This document shows positions 58,865 through 64,000 of a stretch of DNA of 64,000 nucleotides, piece after piece (position 1 is the stretch's first letter; each line of letters starts with the position of its first letter). Location: assembly GCA_017311315.1 (NCBI GenBank), contig CM029654.1, forward strand, positions 25,379,879-25,443,878. Reading direction: 5' to 3'. The stretch comes from Dendrocalamus latiflorus. Taxonomy: Eukaryota > Streptophyta > Magnoliopsida > Poales > Poaceae. The position numbers were made by a program, and so were the translations under genes. Under the pieces are notes generated by a model. The model was given only the letters and a program-made list of their open reading frames with translations, searched no databases and had not been told where the DNA came from.

Positions 58865-59379
58865 GCTGATTTTGATTCAATAAGATGGCTTGATTGAGCT
58901 TTGATACGTTTATGTTCCAAATTTGGAGACTATCAAAAGGAAACACCCTCATCCTTCGGTTTGTCTCCACGTCTATCTATATTTCCCCAGTTTATGTTTA
59001 ATTTGAGGCGTTCACAGTTTGTTCAGGTAGTTGGTTCGCCTTTGTTCATTAAACAATGCATCAAAGATGGAAAATCTACATTTTTACATACTAAATTGTT
59101 TACTTCTCATGCAAGTTTTTAATAATAATCCTGATGAAACTGCATATTTTAGGATGATGTTGGACAGGGAAAATGTAGCCAACGCAGTTGTGATGATTCA
59201 GCCTTCACTTATATCCTATTCATTTCAATTAGGGCCAGAGCCAGTCCTCTTGGATGTAACTGCAATTACTGCTGAAAGGATCCTTTTATTGGATTCTTAT
59301 TTTATGGTTGTCATATTCCATGGGACAACCATTTGCACAGTGGCGAAATGTTAGTTACCAAGATCAAGAAGGCCATGAG
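58865..59379 (+). pseudogene. SEC23: SEC23 (COPII coat GTPase-activating subunit) gene fragment, two exons, broken
   Basis: Exon-like block 58865-59026 encodes ADFDSIRWLD, a TGA at 58895-58897 where Arg or Lys is usual, then ALIRLCSKFGDYQKETPSSF and FPQFMFNLRRSQFVQ. After about 90 bp of intron, 59115-59379 encodes VFNNNPDETAYFRMMLDREN, VANAVVMIQPSLISYSFQ and VTAITAERILLLDSYF, typical of the helical and gelsolin-like parts of SEC23. An extra T at 59332-59334 shifts the frame and gives an early stop at 59352; ignoring it, the text would go on as AQWRNVSYQDQEGHE up to a GTAATA donor at 59380. SEC23 normally helps build COPII vesicles at the ER. The N-terminal two-thirds and the last exons are absent, so this is a transduplicated or relic fragment. 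Confidence 0.85.
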
Positions 59380-59584
59380 GTAATATTTTGTCAACTATGA
59401 CGCATTGCACGCAACTGTTTTGTTTGCTTATTATTTATTAAAGACATCTTGTAATCTATTTTAATTTAATTTCCCACCTTCCCATCAAAATATCTTTCTT
59501 TCCATGATTTAGTGGTCAAGGTGGATTTCATCTAGACTGCATTGTAGAGTACATGCTGTATTTTTCATCCAGTGCTTAATCTTG
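59380..59584. other. 3' flank of SEC23 fragment
   Basis: Starts with a splice-donor-like GTAATA, consistent with intron sequence carried with the fragment. The next SEC23 exon (usually beginning near AFAQLLQAP) is not found. Confidence 0.5.
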
Positions 59585-59734
59585 TACTAGCTGAATGTCC
59601 GTTGCTACGGATTTTAAAATTTTATCATACTATATGTTCTGAAACTAATGGGTTCTAAAAATTTTTAGAACATGCATACAAATATGTTCTAAAATTTTTC
59701 AAATCCGTAGCAACGCACGGGCATTCAGCTAGTA
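59585..59734. mobile_element. Foldback MITE, 150 bp
   Basis: Ends are perfect inverted repeats for 13 bp (TACTAGCTGAATG), and homology continues imperfectly: GTCCGTTGCTACGGATTT versus GCCCGTGCGTTGCTACGGATTT (each shorter than 23 bp). The centre has CTAAAAATTTTTAG-type inverted text. A frequent kind of small palindromic element in grasses; a target duplication beyond TA is not clear. Confidence 0.7.
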
Positions 59735-60153
59735 TGCACGGCAAGTGAAACCGCCCACCGTGGGTGTGTTTCGGCTGCCACGGTAGGGTTTTGGCCGAAA
59801 AATCCGCCAGCGGTGCCGTTCGCCGGTGCCGACGGGCCGTGCCGAGGGACCCCCGAAAATGCCCGTGCGCCAAGCCAAAATCACGGTGAAACCACCGTCC
59901 GCTAGACAAGGAAAACAGTGCCACTCTCTGGTACCAATCATCCCCCGGGGTCCTAGGGCCAGGTATGGCCCTCGGGTATGCTAGGGGGTGGTGACGGGTT
60001 GTGCACGAAACGGCTGCCGTGGCAGGTGAAACCGCCCACTATTTATATGTATATATGTGTGTATGTGTTTGTGTGTATGTGTCAAGCAAAAATATATTGA
60101 AGTAAACTATGGGTAGTGATTTATTTGTAAATTAGAGCAAACTACCAAACTAG
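59735..60153. repeat. GC-rich segment bounded by a 18-bp direct repeat
   Basis: GCAAGTGAAACCGCCCAC (59741-59758) and GCAGGTGAAACCGCCCAC (60023-60040) lie 282 bp apart. Adjacent CGGCTGCCACGG and CGGCTGCCGTGG extend the similarity. The DNA between is GC-rich, with GTGCCG/CGGCAC and GGGTATGGCCCTCGGG-like palindromes. It may be a small mobile element; class unknown. Confidence 0.45.
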
Positions 60154-60354
60154 GGGCCTGTTTGGGAGAGCTCCACCAACTCCAGATTCACGAAAAACGT
60201 GGATCTGGAGCTGGATTCACCGTGGAGCAGCTCCATGGTGGATCTGGGATTCGTCAAAGTGTTTGGTACAGCTCCACCTCCCTCTCTATCTCACTTCCAC
60301 CTGGGCCCCACGCATCAGGGGGCAAAATGAAAAAAAATCCAACGGCGGACGGCG

Positions 60355-60760
60355 CAGGCGAGGCGGAGGCCGGGAGGAGGCGGGCGCGGCCCCGGGCGGC
60401 GCAGGCGAGGCGGACGGCGGACGCGGGGGAGGCGGCGCCGGCCCAGGGGGAGGCGGAGGCCGGGAGGAGGCGGGGAAGGCGGGCGTGGCCCCGGGCGGCG
60501 CAGGCGAGGCGGACGGCGGACGCGGGGGAGGCGGCGCCGGCCCGGGGGGAGGCGGAGGCCGGGAGGAGGCGGGGGAGGCGGGCGCGGCCCCGGGCGGCGC
60601 AGGCGAGGCGGACGGCGGACGCGGGGGAGGCGGCACCGGCCCGGGGGGAGGCGGAGGCCGGGAGGAGGCGGGGGAGGCGGGCGCGGCCCCGGGCGGCGCA
60701 GGCGAGGTGCACGGCGGACGCGGGGGAGGCGGCGCCGGCCCGGGGGAGGCGGAGGCCGGG
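60355..60760 (+). repeat. 99-bp minisatellite, four copies
   Basis: GGGCGCGGCC occurs at 60382, 60481 (one mismatch), 60580 and 60679, exactly 99 bp apart. Each unit includes CCGGGCGGCGCAGGCGAGG and GGACGGCGGACGCGGGGG. As 99 is 33 codons, frames stay open. Confidence 0.9.
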
Positions 60761-61035
60761 AGGAGGCGGGGGAGGCGGAGGCCGGGAGGAGGCGGTGCCG
60801 GAACGGGAGGAGGCGGGGGAGGCGGAGGCCGGGAGGAGGCGGTCGGGAGGACGCGGGAGGAGGCAGAGCCCGGGAGGTGACGCGGGAGGAGGCGGAGGTC
60901 CGGGAGGAGGCGGGGGAGGCGGAGGCCGGGAGGAGGCGGTGCCGGAACGGGAGGAGGCGGGGGAGGCGGAGGCCGGGAGGAGGCGGTCGGGAGGACGCGG
61001 GAGGAGGCGGAGGCCCGGGAGGAGGCGGGGGAAAA
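60761..61035 (+). repeat. 144-bp GGAGGCGG-rich repeat, two copies
   Basis: GCCGGGAGGAGGCGGTGCCG occurs at 60781 and 60925, 144 bp apart, followed in both by GAACGGGAGGAGGCGGGG and GGTCGGGAGGACGCGGGAGG. The segment is built from shorter GGAGGCGG words and is probably derived from the 99-bp unit by slippage. Confidence 0.85.
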
Positions 61036-61283
61036 GAAAACGAACCGTTTTTTGTGTAACCAGTGGCAATGGTGGGTAATTTTCCCCAACTCCACCAATT
61101 TGAGTTTGGTGGAGCACCCCTTGAGGTGCTCCATGGATTTGGTGAATCTGGAGCCAGATCCATGGTTTTGGTGGAGCAGATCCACGGTGGAGCTGCTGGA
61201 GCTGGAACTGTTTGGCTTGGAAAAGTGAATCTGGATCTGAATTTGGTGAATCTGGAGCTGGTGGAGCTCTCCCAAACAGGCCC

Positions 61284-62599
61284 TAGATCTAAATCTAGCT
61301 ATCATCTCTTTATTATAATGCATATAATTAAAAGTAAATACTAACATTAAATCATCAAGAATAAATCGGCTGGTTAGTGCTACAACGCTTTGACTGGACA
61401 AGTGCAAATTCGGCCTTCTAGTGTATGGTCCCAAGTCCAAACTGAATGACATTTTTACTGGTTGATGACACTAGACAAATTAATATATATGGATTGACGT
61501 GCTGGATCTTCTGATGCAGATGCCACATAAGGACAATCAAACTTCTTGCTCCCTGGGAGATGTAGTATCCTTTTTTATGCGATAACTTTTTATTTGATCA
61601 GCTTTCTGATAAACAGAAGGTACACACTGTAAACCTGTATCAATTTTGTTTATTGACCATAATTTAATCATCGATATGGCTTCGCTGAAATGTAAATATA
61701 TTTCATCACTTGGAGTAACATTGTGAGTCATGAAGCCTGCTTAATACAGTGTCACTTGGGTGTCTTAAAATTTAAAAGAAATTGTGAAATGGATGCACCA
61801 TGAGGAATTTTGGTTTGTCACAATTTTGCTTTACAGTATGCACTTGTTACACTGCTGAGCAACCAACTCTAATTGCTTCGTCAAGATTGTCCAATTTAAT
61901 TAAGCAGAGGTGGTATACTTTTTTTGCGACTGATTAAGCATAGGTATACTGTACGCATTGTTCATGCTGCTAGCTTGAGTCCTAGATCAATCCTCCTTTA
62001 TTTAACTTCAAATGTCAGCACTCTAAATCTAGTTTCGTTAACTATAATTTGATACTAATAAGTAACTTTGTCTTTGTAGGTCAAAAGGTTCGGTTGAAGA
62101 TTTACTTCATTTGGATATTTAGTATATATGGGTGTAACATATCTTATTTTGTAATGACTAATGATGTAAACAATATATTGAATATCATGTTCTTCAAGCA
62201 ATGAAATGAAGTCTATTTGTTTCTATGCGATCATTGTTCTTATGCTCTCTGGATATGGAATAATTGGGTCACCTCGGCCAGTTGTAAGATCTGCATGGCT
62301 AGAAATTAACAGATAGTTGCACCCATTATAAGCACTGTAAAATGAATTATGAAAGCAACTGGGTCATCACAAACAATAACGCATAGAAGTGTTGCTAGAG
62401 CCTAATTGTATCCATTGCTATCTTGCAATGCTTTTCTCTAATTGTTACCAACGCTTGGATATGTTTCGCGAATCGCGATAGACCCTTGCAACGTCGCCTA
62501 CGGCCACGCATACTAAATGAGCTGGTACAGAACATAACAACCCTTATTTGGACTTTCGACAACAAATGTATGCATTGCTAAAGAGGTGTTCGTGTTGTA
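61284..62599. other. Intergenic DNA, nothing recognised
   Basis: Mostly AT-rich with no supported gene, hairpin or terminal repeat. A segment near 62470-62510 (AATCGCGATAGACCCTTGC) does not match a known element by eye. Confidence 0.4.
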
Positions 62600-63364
62600 G
62601 TGTGAGAGGGGTCAAGGCAGAGGAGAAGTCAAAAATTGGGGGCGTGCACAAGCTCTTTCCACGGTGTGTGTGTGTGTGTGGCCAAGCGGGAGGTGAACGA
62701 TGATTCCTGCGGATGGGCCTCGGCTGTCAGCGACGTGGGGAGGTGGCGGCGACGGCTGCGGCGTGGCCTCCGGGTCCGCAGGACAGCAACGGGACACAAC
62801 AAACAGGCAAGTGGAGCGGCACTTGCACAGCGAACGTGCGGACGCGAGGTGAAAGATGTACTCTGACAGGTGCGCCCCAGGCCCACGAATCAGCGGCAGT
62901 GAGGAAGACAAAAGAGAGAAGACGTATATGCCACTGGCAAGGAGGTGACAGAAAAGGAGAAGGGAAGAGGTGGCTCAGACGGGAGAATGATGCACGGGCT
63001 GGAGATGGGCCAAATCAGTAACATGCCAGGCTAGGCCTATGGAAATCAGCCTGCGAACAAAGTTCAATTACAAATTGATTTCTGAATTGATTTAACTCAA
63101 GAAATGAAGCTTAGGTTTTAGAAAATAGCAAATGAGCTCCAAAAATTCTAAAATTTTTAGAGAAAAAATTTATATTTATTATAACTCAAATAAAATGCTT
63201 TCAGGTTTTTATAAAGTTGTAATTATTTTAGAAAATTTGTTTTTAGCTTCTACAAATTAATAAAACATTTTAAATAAATGCTGGAAATTTTCAAAAAGCA
63301 CAAAAATGCATAGATGATGATTTGAAAATAATTATACTAGTTTTTAGAATTTTGGGATGCTACA
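62600..63364 (-). mobile_element. Gypsy-like LTR end, minus orientation
   Basis: Ends AGAATTTTGGGATGCTACA, inverse of TGTAGCATCCC, like the ends at 27639 and 29187. The preceding 400 bp are AT-rich with AAAAATTCTAAAATTTTTAG text, typical of the U3 start of this family, and a GGGCCAAAT/AGGCTAGGCC block lies before that, as at 28860. A (GT)n tract is at 62663-62681. The left boundary is estimated. Confidence 0.5.
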
Positions 63365-64000
63365 ATTGTTCAAAGCTAGAGTGCATCTCCTTTTCTGGCC
63401 TTGCTTATTTCTGTGGTGTTTGTTTGCTGCGCGTATGCTATACTGGAAATCTGGGTGGTAGCCTCGATCCTCGTATATACGGGGTTTTGCGGTATGTATG
63501 TATGTATGTATGTATGTATGTATGTATGTATGTATGTATGTATGTATGTATGTATTAACTATAGAGGGATTTTTATTGGCCCGTCGAAAAAGAGAGAATT
63601 TTATTCAAAACACGATGCATATGTCATTGGGCCCAAGAAATGAAAGTTTGCTAACCTTATATAATACCCCCACGCAGAAGAGCCCGGCCGCAATACCATC
63701 TTATCAGGCCTATCTCTGCTCGCTTCAGTCGGTTGAGAATCCTACAGCATGCTTGTATTTGAAATTTTGCGGCACTAATTAAAATGTACGATTTATTCAT
63801 TGACCTGAAATTTATCTAGTTTACTATCACTTCATCTAAATTTACAATTCCTTTTGTTTATGTTTATCTTTTATTCCATTTTCATTTTTAGAAAACATGA
63901 TTTTTCATTTAAGCCAAGATCGAGCCCTACTGGGCTGAGCTCAACTTGTCTTTGGGCCGCCAGGACGCCCCATCTTTCTTCCCTTCCGCTATCTTTTGTT
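63365..64000. other. Intergenic DNA to window end
   Basis: Apart from the (GTAT)n tract at 63491-63555, no gene or element is recognised. Short open frames here start or end in the microsatellite. Confidence 0.4.
63491..63555 (+). repeat. (GTAT)n microsatellite
   Basis: About 16 uninterrupted GTAT units, the same tetranucleotide as at 57505-57612. Confidence 0.95.

Larger units (their letters stand above)
60154..61283. mobile_element. PIF/Harbinger-like element with long inverted repeats, carrying a minisatellite (1.13 kb)
   Basis: The left end GGGCCTGTTTGGGAGAGCTC then CACCAACTCCAGATTCAC mirrors the right end, whose reverse is GGGCCTGTTTGGGAGAGCTC then CACCAGCTCCAGATTCAC, so the inverted repeats exceed 35 bp. 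TAG flanks both sides (60151-60153, 61284-61286), a 3-bp duplication. The outer 150-200 bp on each side repeat GGAGCTG and GGATCTGG. The central 700 bp is GC-rich tandem DNA. No transposase. Long frames on both strands (200-390 codons) are produced by the repeats. Confidence 0.85.

Noticed and set aside
60162..61452. Gly/Arg/Glu- and Pro/Ala-rich proteins
   Set aside because: Generated by the 99-bp and 144-bp minisatellites inside a transposon.

Overview
The window looks like a repeat-rich stretch of a grass nuclear genome, most likely rice (Oryza). The reasons are the plant gene structure with GT-AG introns, the typical grass mobile elements (copia and gypsy-like LTRs, CACTA, hAT and PIF/Harbinger elements, a LINE, a Helitron-like end), the long AT and AC microsatellites, and a WUSCHEL-related homeobox gene of the rice WOX10/11/12 type. 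Only one gene appears intact. Almost everything else is mobile DNA, often nested. A pericentromere-like, gene-poor setting fits what I recall of rice WOX10 better than WOX11 or WOX12, but that assignment is inference.

Layout. 1-3415: the 3' part of a CACTA element with an antisense tnpA-like remnant; inside it sits a LINE reverse-transcriptase fragment, and inside that a 972-bp hAT element. 3416-6010: intergenic DNA and gypsy-like LTR debris. 6011-17279: a minus-strand copia element (copia A) whose left LTR is split at 6415/12864 by a 6.4-kb LTR element (6416-12858). That insert has no gag or pol and is filled with five different tandem arrays. Copia A's pol also carries a CACTA end (14902-15080). 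18195-29187: several gypsy-like LTR pieces around a second copia 3' end (copia B). 29188-32022: the 5' end of a third copia element (gag remnant, primer-binding site and a probable 2.4-kb LTR). 32023-36721: upstream region of the homeobox gene, with small MITE-like elements and long microsatellites. 36722-37702: WOX gene, three exons. 37929-45000: two opposed gypsy-like LTR pieces, the first carrying a PIF/Harbinger MITE. 46258 onward: a Helitron-like terminus. 47409-56421: a degraded CACTA element with tnpA-like and TNP2 transposase genes on the minus strand, invaded by an LTR piece. 56560-57400: a dense array of GTAACTTT/AAAGTTAC motifs. 58865-59379: a broken fragment of a SEC23 coat-protein gene. 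60154-61283: a PIF-like element carrying 99-bp and 144-bp GC-rich minisatellites. 62600-63364: another gypsy-like LTR end.

How it works together. The WOX gene is the only unit with a visible promoter, splice sites and a complete reading frame. The mobile elements are mostly dead: stops, frameshifts and truncations are visible in every pol or transposase gene. The youngest-looking insertion is the repeat-filled LTR element, with near-identical LTRs and a 4-of-5 target-site duplication; it is the most unusual structure here.
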